Of a stretch of 64,000 nt of DNA, positions 33,687 to 46,456 are shown in pieces. Under the pieces are notes generated by a model. It saw only the letters and a list, made by a program, of their open reading frames with translations, was not told where the DNA came from and did not search any database. The stretch spans positions 12,920,274 to 12,984,273 of the forward strand of contig CM040444.1 of assembly GCA_022749755.1 (NCBI GenBank), given 5' to 3'. This stretch comes from Azadirachta indica (Eukaryota; Streptophyta; Magnoliopsida; Sapindales; Meliaceae). A program made the translations under genes and the position numbers. Numbering within the stretch: position 1 is the stretch's first letter; each line of letters opens with the position of its first letter.

Positions 33687-34920
33687 GAGCATTCTTCGTG
33701 GTCGTATTCCTGTGGATGAGGTTCTTCACAGCAGTGGCGTAGCCCCCTGCAGGCCCCGAAAAAAATTTGAAATTTTGGCTAAAAATTATCGATTTTACCC
33801 TTATAAATCATACATTTATTGTTTTGACCCCTCCAGAGTTTAGAACATTACGTCTTGGCCTCCCTGAACATCAATCCTAGCTCCGCCACTGCTTCGCAGC
33901 CGTGGAGTTTGCATTGTCTCTGCTTGTTCTCTTTGCTTTCACTTTATGGCTTCGGAATCTATTGATCATCTTTTTTGTGCTTGCGCTTTTGCACAGCAAA
34001 TGTGGCAGTGGCTGAGGAGTCAGTTTCGGATTTCCTTCCCACCACTAGCTAGTGTCTCGGATCTTTTGTATTGGATTATAAGGCAATTTTTCATCCCTCA
34101 TTTGCATGATCTGTGGTTGGTGATCTCTTTTTATGCTTTTTATGCTCTGTGGAAGATGAGGAATATATTGCGATTTGAAGATGAAAGTCCTTCTTTTGTC
34201 CGCCTTCAATCTGACATTTTGGCTCATATTAGCTATTTTGCGAAATTCTGCCCTGGTTATGTGTTTTTTGGAACAGATAGGGATCATTTGATGGACCTGG
34301 CGACCTCCTGTTGGTTGGATTAAAGTTAATTCAAACGGTTTGGTGAAGAGCAATCCGGGTGCTGCTGCATGTGGAGGGGTCTTTTGCAATCATTTGAGAG
34401 AGTTTATGGTAGATATTGTTTATTGCTAGGTTATCGTACAGCCTATTTTTGCTGAGATCTTTACAGTTATTCTGGCGATTGAATTGGCTTTGGCTTGGGG
34501 ATGACTCCTTTCTTGTCATTCACCTTCTTATGAATAGGTCGCTTTGTGCTCTTTGGCCATTACAAAATCGATGGTTTAATTGTTTGGATTATGCTTCTAA
34601 AATGAATTTTTGCTACTCTCATGCCTTTCGAGAAACCAATGTTATGGCAGACGCTATTGCTAACTTGGGTTTGTAGTACGGCTCTCTTCATTGGTGGCAC
34701 TCATGTCCCCCTCAAGTTGGCAAATTCCTTTCCCATGATGCATGTGGCTTTCTATGCTACCACTTCTCGTAATTGTTGTGGTTGTGTTCTTTTGTTTTGT
34801 TAAAGGGTCAGGTGTTATGCCACCATTTTCTTATGTTCTTGCTCCCAATCCGTTTTGTTCTTTAATAAACTTGGCCTGCTAACGGCTTCCCTTTAATATA
34901 TATATATATATATATATATA
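33687..34920 (+). mobile_element. 5'-truncated LINE fragment
   Basis: The plus-strand frames encode the tail of a plant L1-type or related pol. A zinc-binding RVT segment has GRIPVDEVLHS and, after the MITE, ESIDHLFCACAFAQQMWQWL (from about 33955). This is followed by an RNase H-like segment with PPVGWIKVNSNG and NPGAAACGGVF at about 34298-34385. In the active form of that motif an Asp follows VN, and here it reads SN. Stops are frequent afterwards. The 3' end runs into a (TA)n tract at 34893-34921. It replaces the downstream part of TNL-B. Confidence 0.75.
33732..33891. mobile_element. 160-bp hAT-like MITE nested in the LINE
   Basis: The termini are CAGTGGCGTAGCC and, reverse-complemented, CAGTGGCGGAGCTAG. 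They are flanked by 8-bp direct repeats CTTCACAG (33724-33731) and CTTCGCAG (33892-33899), matching at seven of eight positions. The LINE reading frame continues across the two flanks. It has no coding capacity. Confidence 0.85.
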
Positions 34921-34921
34921 T

Positions 34922-36209
34922 GAGGTCAGTCACCTTTATATAAGAGGAAAAAATGGGTTTTTGACAATTTAGAGAACATTTGGGGGGGAAATTTAGGGAA
35001 AAAGTCTTGGCCTACGATAAGGAGAATTGCAAGGAAGATTTGTGGAATTAAAGTATAAACTGGCTTTTATTCTCTTTTATCATGTTTTTTACTTATGATT
35101 TAGAATTCTTAATTATGTATTTAACTGGCTAAACCTTTTAGTTAGATGAAAAAACAAAATCTTGATTGTATATATTTATAGGTTTTTGTTGGTTTTGGAT
35201 GTTTGAAACTTAATAAATGATGATCATTTATATTATGTATATTGACTAGTGTTACTTAATTGAATAATTTAGAATTTATAATTTTAATTATTACATGCTT
35301 CAATTAATTAAAAGTACTAACTTGAACTTTAAATAAATAATACATTAATGCAAATCTAAGGATCACGTCAATTTAATGATTGAATTACAACCTCTATTAT
35401 TTAATTAAAAAACATATTGATGTAAAATTTGAGGACCATACTAATCTCTTACCTTGATGCTTCACACATAAATGAATTATATTAGCATGATAACTATACT
35501 AATTTGACTGTTAATACAAATGTTTTCTTATTTTTACAATATTTAATGCATTCTTGGCATACTAATGATAGTCGACACCAAGCATTATTGCATGTTTTAA
35601 GATATACGAGTTAAATTCTATATCAAAATTAACTCATAATCAATGAAAACCTGATGCGTGAATATATTCAAAGTATGTAAAAAAATAATTACAGACTTAA
35701 GTTTTATGACTTTCAAATGGCACTTAATACTTGAATATGATAATTACTGATGGATTCTTGAGGTGTTACAAAGTATGTAATAAAATAATTACAGACTTAA
35801 GTTTTAAAACTTTCAAATAATACTTAATACCTAAATATGACAATCACTTATGGATTCTTAAGTCTTAACATCTCAATTCCTCCAATTTACCCCTTTTATT
35901 AATTTTGCTATTTTAATTTTTTGGTTTTTAATTATATTTTAATTTTTTGTTATTCAAATTATCTATCTATCATTAATCTAAGATTTAGAGTTACGAAATA
36001 CCGATTTTCCTAACTTTTGTAAGATTGACTCTATGAAATACATATTGTACTACACGCTCTTTGTAGACTTACTAATTTTTATTAAAACGAACAACGAATT
36101 TTTTGTGGCGTTACGTGAGATAGTGTATTAAAATGGAATAAGATTTCTTTCCTTCGTCTGAGACATCGTCCAAATATATTTGTCCAGCAGAAATGACACC
36201 GGTAGCTGA
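34922..36209. other. Intergenic DNA with a 100-bp tandem duplication
   Basis: Two adjacent 100-bp copies at 35670-35769 and 35770-35869 share AAAGTATGTAA, ATTACAGACTTAAGTTTTA and the TGGATTCTT segment. Nothing else can be assigned. Confidence 0.55.
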
Positions 36210-36514
36210 AAATGTGCGTGATGCTTGTGTTTCAAAAAGTGTTAGAACATAAATAAAACATCAGCAATAGAAATTAACAGGCCAGAATTTTCTACATTTT
36301 GTGTGGTGGAGATTCACCCACATAAATTGAAAATTTCATGACAACAGCCATGTAATACTTTTCTTCATATGAATAATGACTACTTGTAAATTATTTATCC
36401 AGCTGGTACTTTTTCAAGTCTTTCTTTCATGTCAGAAACAACTTCTGCCAGAAACCAGATGCGTGTCAAAATTTTCCATGAAATATTGCAGTCTGATACA
36501 ACACGCTTTAATTG
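36210..36514 (+). promoter_or_regulatory. Conserved 5' flank of TNL-C
   Basis: Aligns with 24730-25088 upstream of TNL-B over most of its length, and with TNL-A only over the last ~90 bp. It is likely to hold the promoter and 5' leader. No single element can be named with confidence. Confidence 0.5.
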
Positions 36515-39500
36515 ATGGCTTCAACCTATAGCAAATGGGTCTACCAAGTTTTCTTGAGTTTCAGAGGAGAGGATACACGCACCAACTTTACTGATCATCT
36601 CTTCCAAGCTCTGGTTCATGCAGGGATTCACACTTTCAGAGATGATATTGAACTACAAAGAGGTGAAGACATTTGTTCAGAGCTCCTGGAAGCAATCGAA
36701 AATTCAAGGATTTCTGTCATCATTTTCTCAAAAAACTATGCTGATTCCAGATGGTGTTTGGATGAGCTAGTAAAAATCATGGAATGCAAGAAAAATGTTA
36801 GACAGACAGTTTTGCCTGTGTTCTATGATATCAGCCCATCAGAGGTTAGGAATCAGACTGGGTTGTTTGCAGAAGCTTTTACCAAGCATGAATCTTGTTT
36901 CAAGTTAGAAAGAGTTGAGAGATGGAGGAAAGCACTTACAGAAGCTGCAAATTTGTCTGGGTGGGATTTGCATGAAGCTCCAAAAGGGTAAGGCTTAAAT
37001 CTCTCTCATTGATATGGGATTTACATTTAAACAACTTGATTTGTTTTCCTCATAAAAAGGGAACTGGCATCTGTATATCTACCCATATTTGTTAATTCTA
37101 TGTGAAGCTTGTTCTTCCTTTCATGAGTATGTGATGGTATTAATGGTGTTTCACTTTGAATTTTATCAGTTCTATAATATAGAACCATTATTTTCACATC
37201 TTCCTATTTTAGTCTCGATGAAGGCTAAGTGCTAGATGAAAAAGTCAAACAGATAATTTTTTAAAATTTTAAACTATCATTTTTCTGTGATTTATTTAAT
37301 ATTATCAAAATTTGGTCGTTATATTTTCACAATATTTTATGGCTCAGTGGAACTAACAATTTTATGGCTTTCTTGGTTCTTGTTGTCACAACTCACAACT
37401 AGCCCGCATGAATCAAACTACATCCAGAAAATTGTCGAAGAAATAACCATAAAATTGGCTCACAGATACTTCACTGTTTCCGCCTATCCAGTTGGAATAG
37501 ATTCTCATGTGGAATGCATTCATACCTTCTTAAGACTTGAGGATTTAAGTGTTCGCAAAATAGGAATATGTGGGATGGGTGGCATAGGTAAGACAACTAT
37601 TGTCAAAGCAGTTTATAATCAGACTTCCAACTGTTTTGAAGGCAGTTGTTTCCTTGAAGACGTTGGAGAAATTGCAAGGCATTCCGGTGGACTAGTTCAA
37701 CTTCAGAAACGAATGCTTTCTGAATTATTGTTGAGGAAAGTGTCAGATATAGAAAGTGTTGATAGAGGAATCAATATGATGAAAGGAAGACTTCACCACA
37801 GAAGAATTTTTGTTGTTCTTGACAACATAGACCACATCAGCCAACTTCAAGCATTAGCAGGAGAAAGTAAGTGGTTTGGTTCTGGAAGTCGGATCATTAT
37901 AACTACTAGAAATGAGCATTTGCTAAAAGTTTTTGAAGTAGATGATATATACATGGTTCCAAGATTATCTCGCGATAAATCGCTTCAGCTCTTCAGCTGG
38001 CATGCCTTTAGAAAAGATGATCCTTCCAAAGCATTCGTGAAGCTCTCCAAAGAAATAGTTGGTTATGCAGCAGGTCTTCCACTTGCCCTTGAAGTTTTAG
38101 GTAGCTTTCTTTTTAATGAGACAAGCATAGATGTATGGACGAGTGCAGTGGAGAAACTGAAGAGGATACCAAACAGAGATATCTTGAACAAGCTCAGAAT
38201 AAGTTTTGATGGACTGAATGATGATGACGAGAAGAATGTTTTCTTGGATATTACATGTTTTTTTATTGGAATGGATAAAGACTATGTGCTTAAAATACTT
38301 AACGGTTGTGGTTTCTGCTCTGAGATCGACTTTCATGTTCTTACTCAAAGGTGTCTCCTGGTAATTGATGAAGACAACAGATTGAGGATGCATGATCTCA
38401 TTCGAGACATGGGAAGAGAAATTGTTCGCCAAGAATCCTTGAAGGATCCTGGGAAACGTAGCAGGCTGTGGTTCCATGAAGACGTACTTGATGTGTTAGC
38501 AAATCACTCAGTAAGCACAATTCCAATTCCACATTTCTTTTGTCAACAATAACATTAAGAAAACCATTACAGTGTAGGTCCACAAGAAGTTTCATCTGAT
38601 CGCTTATTTCAGTTCACCACAATGCAATAGAGAGGTGTTAGAACACTTTGTTTCTCATACTAATTGCTTGTAGTCATCCCTGCCAACAAATCATTTCTTG
38701 AGTTCTCACTATTTGTGTCTTTAATTAGGCATGACCTGTCTGAGAACAAGTTTCTCAGAACCCTTCATCCTTTCTGGATCTCTTTGTTTATAATCTTAAT
38801 AACAATAATGGAGAATTTGTGTCTTCTTAGTTATGGTAACAGATTAGCCATGAAAATGTTAATTGGATCTCTTTGTTTATAATCTTAATAACAATAATGG
38901 AGAATTTGTGTCTTCTTAGTTATGGTAACAGATTAGCCATGAAAATGTTAATTGGATCTCTTTGTTTATATTCTTAATAACAATAATGGAGAATTTGTGT
39001 CTTCTTAGTTATGGTAACAGATTAGCCATGAAAATGTTAATTCCTCCAACGTATCTCTTTATTTCTCTTTTGTGTGTGGGGGCTAAGCAATGAACCTCTT
39101 ACTACTTATCTTTGCAAGCAACCAACGTAACTTTATGGGAGATGTTGCCATTTATATGTTTCCATGCATGTATATTTTTGTTTTGTATTGATGTCTTTGT
39201 TATATTTCCTTATCACATACATCCATTTCTCGTCAGGGAACAAGTGAAGTTGAAGGCCTTGTCCTGGATCATTCTTGTTCAAAAGATGTAAATTTGACTA
39301 CAGAAGCATTTGCAGAAATGTGTGAACTAAGATTGCTCAATCTCAAATATACACAACTCAGCGGGGACTACAGGTATCTTTCAAAAAAATTGAGATGGTT
39401 GTGTTGGCATGGCTTCCAGTTGAAGGACATACCACCTAGTTTTCATTTGGACAACCTAGTAGCTTTGGACATGCGTTACAGTGCCCTCACGCAAATTTGG

Positions 39501-41216
39501 AAGGAAAATAGGGTATGATCTTTCATTCAACCAATTCCAACTGATCATTTGCTTCTTTTCCACTCATATATATAATTGCTTGTTCATTACAATAGGTGCT
39601 CAACAAGTTGAAAGTCCTTAAACTCAGTCATTCACATTACCTGACAAAAACTCCCAACTTTGATGGACTCCCTAATCTCGAGAAATTAGTGCTTAAAGAC
39701 TGCCCAAGGTTGGTTGAGATCCATTCATCCATTGGAAGACTTGTCCAACTAGTTTGCTTGAATCTGAAAGATTGCAAAGGCCTAAAATGTCTTCCAACAA
39801 CTATGTGTATGCTAAAATCTCTTGAAATTCTTATGCTATCTGACTGTTCAAAACTTGCTGGGTTACCAGAGGACTTGGGGAAATTGGAGCATTTAAGGGT
39901 GCTTCTTGCAGATCGAACTGCTATTAAACAATTGCCATTTTCAATAAAGTTTCTAAAGAATCTCAGAATATTATCTTTAACAGGCTGTGAAGGAGCATCA
40001 CTTAGACTTGCATCGCTTTCGATATTCTGGTCTTGGATATCATCGAGGATAAGCCCTGGTCCTGTTAGTCTCCTTCCAAATTCTCTTTCAGGTTTACGCT
40101 CCCTGAGAGGACTTTATCTTTCAAACTGTAACCTGTCAGACAATTCCATTCCTGCTGATATTGGGAACTTAACTTCATTGCTACAGCTAGATTTATGCTT
40201 TAATAATTTTAGTTGCTTACCAGATACCATCACTCATCTTTCTAGTCTCCAAAGCCTTTTGTTAAAAGGTTGTACAATGCTTCAGTCAATTCCAGTACTT
40301 CCAAGAAACTTAGCTTACTTGGTTGCTTCAAATTGCACTTCTTTGGCGAGAATACTAGGTGTTTCAAACTTGCAGACACAACAGTCAATGATGCTTGATA
40401 ATTGCCAGAGACTAGCTGAGATTGAGGGCTTGGACAAGTTGGATTCGACAGGTACAATTTTTATGGAACGATGCAACAATCTGTCAGACAAGTTTAGGAG
40501 GATGCTCCTTCGGGTAAACATTTTCAGAAACATCATCCTTCAGCTTCTCTCCCAGCACTCATATCTTGTTATGTATATTGTAGGATCTCCCAAATCGTTG
40601 CAATAGTGGAATTACAGTCCCCGGTAATCAAGTCCCAGATTGGTATAACTACCAAAGTGTGGGATCTATAATCAGTTTCCAGGTGCCTCCAGTTTTGAAC
40701 TGTCCAATCAAAGGGTTAACAATATGTGTTGTTTATGCAGCCGAGGAAGATGAGATGGATACACTTAGTTTTGGTGACTTTGTGATCAAAGATTTAACCA
40801 AGAACCTTGAATGGAATGTATCACCAAACACAGGCTTTCCAATTACCCGTCAAGATCACATGTGGATTATTCATATACCTCATTCAACCCTGGAAAATCA
40901 ACTTGAAGCTGGGGATCAAGTGGAAGTATCAGTGTCCTTTTGCTGTTCTTTAGCCCGGGTGAAGTGTGGAATCCAACTGCTTTATGACCAAAATATGGAT
41001 AGTCTTGGCTCGGATGAACTATCATTGGCGCCATGTACTTCATATGAGAATGCAAATATTACAGCTGCTGGCAGCATTGATGGAGGTGAAAATGCATTGA
41101 TAGGCAAAGGAGAGTCTATGCTGGCTAAAAGAAGCATATATGACGCTGAGGCAGGACCCAATAGCAGCAACCCCAAAAGACCGAGGATTGAGTATGAACA
41201 ATGGAAGCAAAATTAA
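36515..41216 (+). CDS. TNL-C: intact TIR-NB-LRR-C-JID immune receptor
   Basis: Paralogue of TNL-A, more than about 95% identical by eye. Exons: 36515-36987, 37403-38510, 39237-39512, 39596-40513, 40584-41216; 3408 nt, 1135 aa, with every phase closing. Domain order matches TNL-A: TIR with FLSFRGEDTRTNF and RWCLDELVKI, NB-ARC with GMGGIGKTT, LDNID, GSGSRIIITTRNE, GLPLALEVLGS and MHD, LRRs in exons 3-4, and C-JID in exon 5 with the basic tail NPKRPRIE. Differences include DITCFFIG for DIACFFIG, GKLEH for WKLEH, and several in LRR solvent-exposed positions. The exon 2 acceptor is CTAG|CCCGCATG, whereas TNL-A has a tandem CTAGCAG. Intron 2 contains a triplicated 89-bp block. It is convergent with the carbonic anhydrase, stops 761 bp apart. 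Confidence 0.92.
38776..39042 (+). repeat. Three tandem copies of an 89-bp block in TNL-C intron 2
   Basis: Copies at 38776-38864, 38865-38953 and 38954-39042 start GGATCTCTTTGTTTATA and end GAAAATGTTAATT. They differ at only one or two sites. TNL-A has one copy at the equivalent place. The expansion is recent. Confidence 0.95.
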
Positions 41217-41977
41217 AACAGCAGAACGAGTGATGCAACGATAGTAAAAAATTGATTGACTACATTCACCCTGCAGGAAAGGGCAAGGAATGGACATGGC
41301 TGCACTTTGAAAATTGTTGACCAGGGATGATCTGCGAAAAGGGCAAAGGCAGTTCAGGCAGAGTAGGCATTTCTTTCTCTGAGCAACTCAAAAGTTTTAA
41401 CAGATCATCAGGATTAAGGTGGCTATTGAGTTAACATGCAGGTTGCCACACAAAGTTTATATCTAGTATTGTTGCAGTCTTCAAACTGTGGCTTCTGCTA
41501 TAACAGTCATATTACGAACCTCTTGGAATAATATTTTTAAATTAATAATTTTCTTTCCTGTATCATGTAACACTTCACACATAAAATAATGTTTCCAAAT
41601 TTAAGTTACAAAGAAGACATCAACAGCCTGTATCTGGAAAGCATTTATTTGCCAAACAAAAAGTTATGCTCTCAGAAAGCCATCTACCATATCGCAGATA
41701 AAGAAAAGAAATTTTACAAGTTCTTCAATTAGTGTTACATTTCTGTAAAAGTACATTTTCACTCACAAACAATTTTCCCTCGCTAGCAAGGAAACAACTT
41801 GATACAAGTATGACATATCAACTACATTCTTTTGCAACTCAAACACAACAGGGTAGTTATTCCCTCAAATACAAGGGGATAACATTATTTTTCATTTTGT
41901 ATTTAACAAATTATAAATAAAGCATATAAACAAAGGGGAAATAGAAAAGAATCGTACAGAGATGACAAAAGCAAAAT
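41217..41977. other. Convergent intergenic space between TNL-C and carbonic anhydrase
   Basis: Contains the probable 3' UTRs of the two convergent genes. The TNL-C proximal part is homologous to 21966-22180. The 41440-41940 segment has no counterpart behind TNL-A, so the duplicated copy has lost about 500 bp. No additional gene was seen. Confidence 0.5.
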
Positions 41978-44900
41978 TCAGCACCAGAAGGATCGGTTTT
42001 TGAATGAAATTTTATCACTTTCCTTTGAGTTGCTTATGTTGTAATCCAACGTCCATTTCTCAAATGTACAGTCAACAAAGTCATAGTAGCCACCATGAAG
42101 AGAGAGTTCACCTTTCCTGACCTTTTCTTCTATCCATGGATAAGTAAGCAAATTTGCCAAAGAACAATTTATAGACTCCTACAAAAGAAAGGTAAACTTA
42201 ATCAACCACATGAGCAACTGTTTTGATAGAAGGAAAAACTTAGTTTAGAGATAGAAGCTCAAACTTCGACTTGTTAGGCAAAAGTAAAATAATATAAAAC
42301 AATAAAGCAGAATGCCGAGTTTAGTAGGGAAAAAAAGGGGTTGGTGCCGTCTATAAAACACAGTGAATCAGCACTGCATTAGAAAGGTAACGACTGATCC
42401 ACAGCAAGCAGGACAGGTGGAAACAATTTGTATATAACATCTATTTATTAATACAGAATTCAATTGTGTTTCTGAAATGACATTCCTTAATTTGGAAAAA
42501 AAAAAAACTCCTCCAACTTGGTACATAAAATCCCTTCCCCTATATCCATAATGGTGTATGCCATAAACAGGCCCCCGAACCAAAGGCCTCAAAAGTGAAG
42601 GCGTTGTTGAGAGCAGACATGCGGAACCATTAGCAATTTCATTTCCATCGACATTACCATGCTAACTTCATCATCCATTTATATTCCAGATCAGGCTTAT
42701 TGTATACAGGAATTAAAGCAAAAATTTATGTAAACTGTTGCATTTTGAATTGAGCTTTCCAAAGTTGGGGAAAATCACCTTTTCACAGTGCTTGCACTGA
42801 TGGTCAAAGCTAAGGTTATAAGCAGCAGCCTTTGTGTTTAACTTGGCATTCTTCCCCACAAGAACCCAACTTCTAATAAAGCTACAGAAGAGCAAATTTT
42901 GACCAAGTGAGAAGCATATTCAAGATGAGATTTGCAAAGAATATACATTATGACGATAAGGAAAAAAAAAACTTTCATAGAAACTACTTGCTCTCTTTTT
43001 CTCACCTTGAATCAACTTCATCCTCCATACTCATAAGGGCACGAATGCCTCCACAGCGGCTGTGGCCTACAACTAAAATGTTTTCAACCTGCAAAAGAAG
43101 CCATCTATTATTTCTACAAATAACTCAACAAGCTTTATGACAGAACATGGTCTCATATTTAAGAACGCAGAAGTGAAGAACCCAACCCATCAAAATTAAT
43201 ATTTCCTAGAAATCTAAGAAAAATACTAACTTGCCCGTTAAATTTCCAGGCACAAATACTTACTTTAAGAGAATTAACAGCAAATTCCAGTGCAGCATTT
43301 GTTTCTGAGGGCCCACTCTGCACAACCGGAAAACTGAGTTTAAAAAATAATTAAAACAAAAAGAAGAGGGAAATGCATTTAGCTTCTTCTCAATTACTCA
43401 AGAATTTAGTTTGCAGAAGCAATCAGATGCTATGTGTTGTATACCTCACATGTGGGCACCATATTCGCAACATTACGGACAATAAATGCTTCTCCAGGTC
43501 GAAATCCCAGGATGCTTGAGGGACAAACTCTAGAATCCGCACAAGCAATCACCATAAACTGTCCAAGAAATTATTAGTTAATTCAATCAATTTTCCTTCA
43601 TTTCAGCCTATAAACTGGAGTAAAAAACAAAAGTTAAACCACCAAAATGGTCAAACATTTACATGAAAGACCACAATGAATAGGGTAAGAACTAGACTAC
43701 TAATAATATTAATCACCTTTGGAGCTTGAGCATCTGCAAGATTTTGGTAATGTTCTAAATTTTCCCTGTTCAAAAATTATTGGCTATGTTAGATGGCAGA
43801 CAACTTAATCATCACAGATAAGCCAACTTAGACCAGGGTCCTTTGTTTGTTACATGAATTTCTGCTTTTTGAAACTTAGAAACCGAAGTTTCATCTCATC
43901 AAACAAATCACATCCATTTTCAACTTCTACTATGGTCTCCAGCTTGTCACTTTTAAGTTCTTGAGCCAGTCCCACTGACTCCCTTGAAGCCTTCAATTTG
44001 AAACCTGGAATGCTCCTGACAGTGAAACAATGTGATTCAGACAAATCAATTTAAAACATATTTTTGCAGCAGGGAATATAAACCTTAATGGAGATATTCT
44101 TATCTCTTGTGATCAATCCTGAAAGTTGCATTGTAGTCAGTGTCTTAATATGTAGAACTTCTCCTATACATAAATCACCGAAACATTACAATCAGAAAAT
44201 CACAAAATAAATCTTAGATTGCTAGAAGACCCATTAAAGCACCATCATTCATGAGTAGAGCACATGGTGGTTTTGCTCCTAAGGAATCAAGGACTAGTCA
44301 AATAAACAATGGAGACTCTTTCTGTATTCACATAAAATTGATATTCAATTTATGCAACTAAATCTACGTAAAAATTCAATTTCAGTTGAAGAATTTCAGT
44401 TTCAACATATAAATCTTAGATTGCTAGAAGACCCATTAAAGTACCATCATTCATGAGTAGAGCATATGGTGGATTTACTCCCAAGGAATCAAGGACTAGT
44501 CAAATAAGGAATGGAGACTCTTTCTGTATACACATAAAATTGATATTCAATTTATGCAACTAAATCTAAGTAAGAATTCAATTTCAGTTGAAGAATTTCA
44601 GCTTCAACATCAATCTCATCATAATGGCAGAGAAGCTATGAACTTTCAAATCATTTTCTTAGATTAAAATATGAAACTATGTGCCAATAACATTTTAAAC
44701 CAAACTGTTCATTAAATCGTTGAGAAAAATTGACAAACTAAAATACGACTACCACAAGACATTTCTTCAAACAATGTATGTTCTTGATTTGACTAATTTA
44801 AACAAATTATATAAGAAAAAAAACTGTGACATTGCAAATTATGAAGCTAGCAACAGAGATAAAGGAAAATCAAACAAACTTACTAGAATTTTTAGCTGAA

Positions 44901-45223
44901 AAGCTCATATCAGTACAAATTCTTAATTTGCTATGAAAGCAGAAATCAAACTGCAAAAAAGAAAAAAGAAAAAATTCAACACTTACCTGAAAGAAGTGAA
45001 TAAATTCAAATGGGTACGCTCAATTTCTCTAAGTTTCAGCTTGGAGCCAAAGATCTGCTGCAACACAAGAAGAAATCAGTAAATCCAGAACGAAATGACA
45101 CATACAACGAAACACACGGATGGATAAGAACAAAAAAACGCTTACTTGGGACGTCCTCAGAGGAGTGAGAGTTGAAGATGATAAAGGGTCTTTTGAAACA
45201 GAAGTTGGCGCAGGAATTGCCAT
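41978..45223 (-). CDS. Beta carbonic anhydrase, nine exons
   Basis: Zinc enzyme interconverting CO2 and bicarbonate, probably organellar given the Ser/Thr-rich N-terminus [19 protein letters not shown]. Minus-strand exons: 45223-45146, 45057-44987, 44015-43854, 43765-43717, 43558-43445, 43317-43264, 43088-43006, 42881-42779, 42178-41978; 915 nt, 304 aa, all phases close. Zinc ligands are Cys in CADSR (about residue 126, exon 5) and His and Cys in GHSRCGG (185 and 188, exon 7). The Asp-Arg pair in CADSR is present. Other family blocks: [16 protein letters not shown] [28 protein letters not shown] and [11 protein letters not shown]...[18 protein letters not shown]. Exon 2 has a tandem acceptor (GCAGCAG), so one Gln may be optional. 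The pattern resembles plant betaCA5-type genes; the subtype is not certain. Its 3' end was partly copied behind TNL-A. Confidence 0.92.
44209..44610 (-). repeat. 202-bp tandem duplication in carbonic anhydrase intron 2
   Basis: Copies at 44209-44410 and 44411-44610 share AAATCTTAGATTGCTAGAAG, AATCAAGGACTAGTCAAATA and TTGAAGAATTTCAG, and are about 95% identical. They lie in the longest intron of the gene and do not touch splice sites. Confidence 0.95.
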
Positions 45224-46456
45224 TGAAGTATAGAGAGATCTTCAAAGAGAAGAAGAAGGCGTTTACTGAGCAAATGTAAAGTTTGTCATTAAAGGCGTTT
45301 GGATTAGAAAAGTATGTGGGTGTGTGTTGGTTGGATCAAACAACACTTGGTTGGTTGTCTCCAAGAAAGACGGAGATTCCAAAGTGGACAGACCACAAGT
45401 GTGTTCATAAGCGGTCAACTAAGCTCCACTTTTGTTCTAGAACTAACCGTTTTTGGTTTTGGACATAGAAAATAACCACTAGACCCTTGAAATATAGGAA
45501 AATTGACATTTAGCTTTAATAGAGGATAACCATTAAACTTTAGTTTGGCCTCATACCCAATAACCCTATTATTCCGTAAATACCCCCGTTGTTCCCTTGC
45601 AGTTCCAATGGTGAAATCTGTTACTTTTCTAATAAAATATATTAATAAAATAAATGATAATGTTACTTTCTAACAAATTAATAATATAATATTTATTAAT
45701 ATATTACTAATTTATTTTTTTTATAAATTATTATATATATCTAACTTTTAATTATATTTATTTATGTTTTACTTTATTTATTTTTCTAATACATAATAAT
45801 ATTAAATTCTTAATACATTGTAAAATATATAAATTTATATTTTAATTATAATAATTAATAAATATTTAATTATTAATATATCATATTATTATAGTTATTT
45901 TTAGTTAGAAGTTTATAAATAATTTTTTTAATTAACTATCATTAAGAATATAATTATTAAAACTAATAAATCCAATGGATCAAATTTTTTGAATTTGTAA
46001 GTCTTTTTTTAACTATAAAATCGTTATTTTTAGATTAATTAATATTATAATATCATATTATTAAAATGTTACTCATCCTTGATGAGTTATCATCTTATTT
46101 ATGAATGGACAGAAAAAAAAAAAGAGTTAAATTTTGTGTGTCCAGCTTTTTCTATCCACTTACTTCTCTAGTTTTTATTTTGTTATAATATTCATCATAT
46201 CTTTGAAAAAGATTTTGTTAGATGTTATTTTTATTTTTATTTTTTTCTGTTTTTATTCTTGAAAATAAATAAATTAACACGATGTGTCATTGAAAATTGT
46301 GCTAATTTTGAGAAATAATCGGAGGAAAGTACCCAAGTTAACCTTTGCCATCAACCTCGACCCCTCTATTAAAATTATAATTTTTTTTTAACGCATAACT
46401 AGTTTGAAGAGACAAACTCACAATTTAATTAATCAATTTAATGCATATATTACATT
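45224..46456. other. Carbonic anhydrase 5' flank and AT-rich intergenic DNA
   Basis: 45224-45290 is a GA-rich leader (AAGAGAAGAAGAAGG on the plus strand) next to the start codon, presumably 5' UTR or core promoter of the minus-strand gene. From 45600 the sequence is very AT-rich with no assignable feature. Confidence 0.45.

Noticed and set aside
45283..45468. 61-aa plus-strand frame next to the carbonic anhydrase start
   Set aside because: No domain, atypical composition, and it lies in the promoter of the minus-strand gene.
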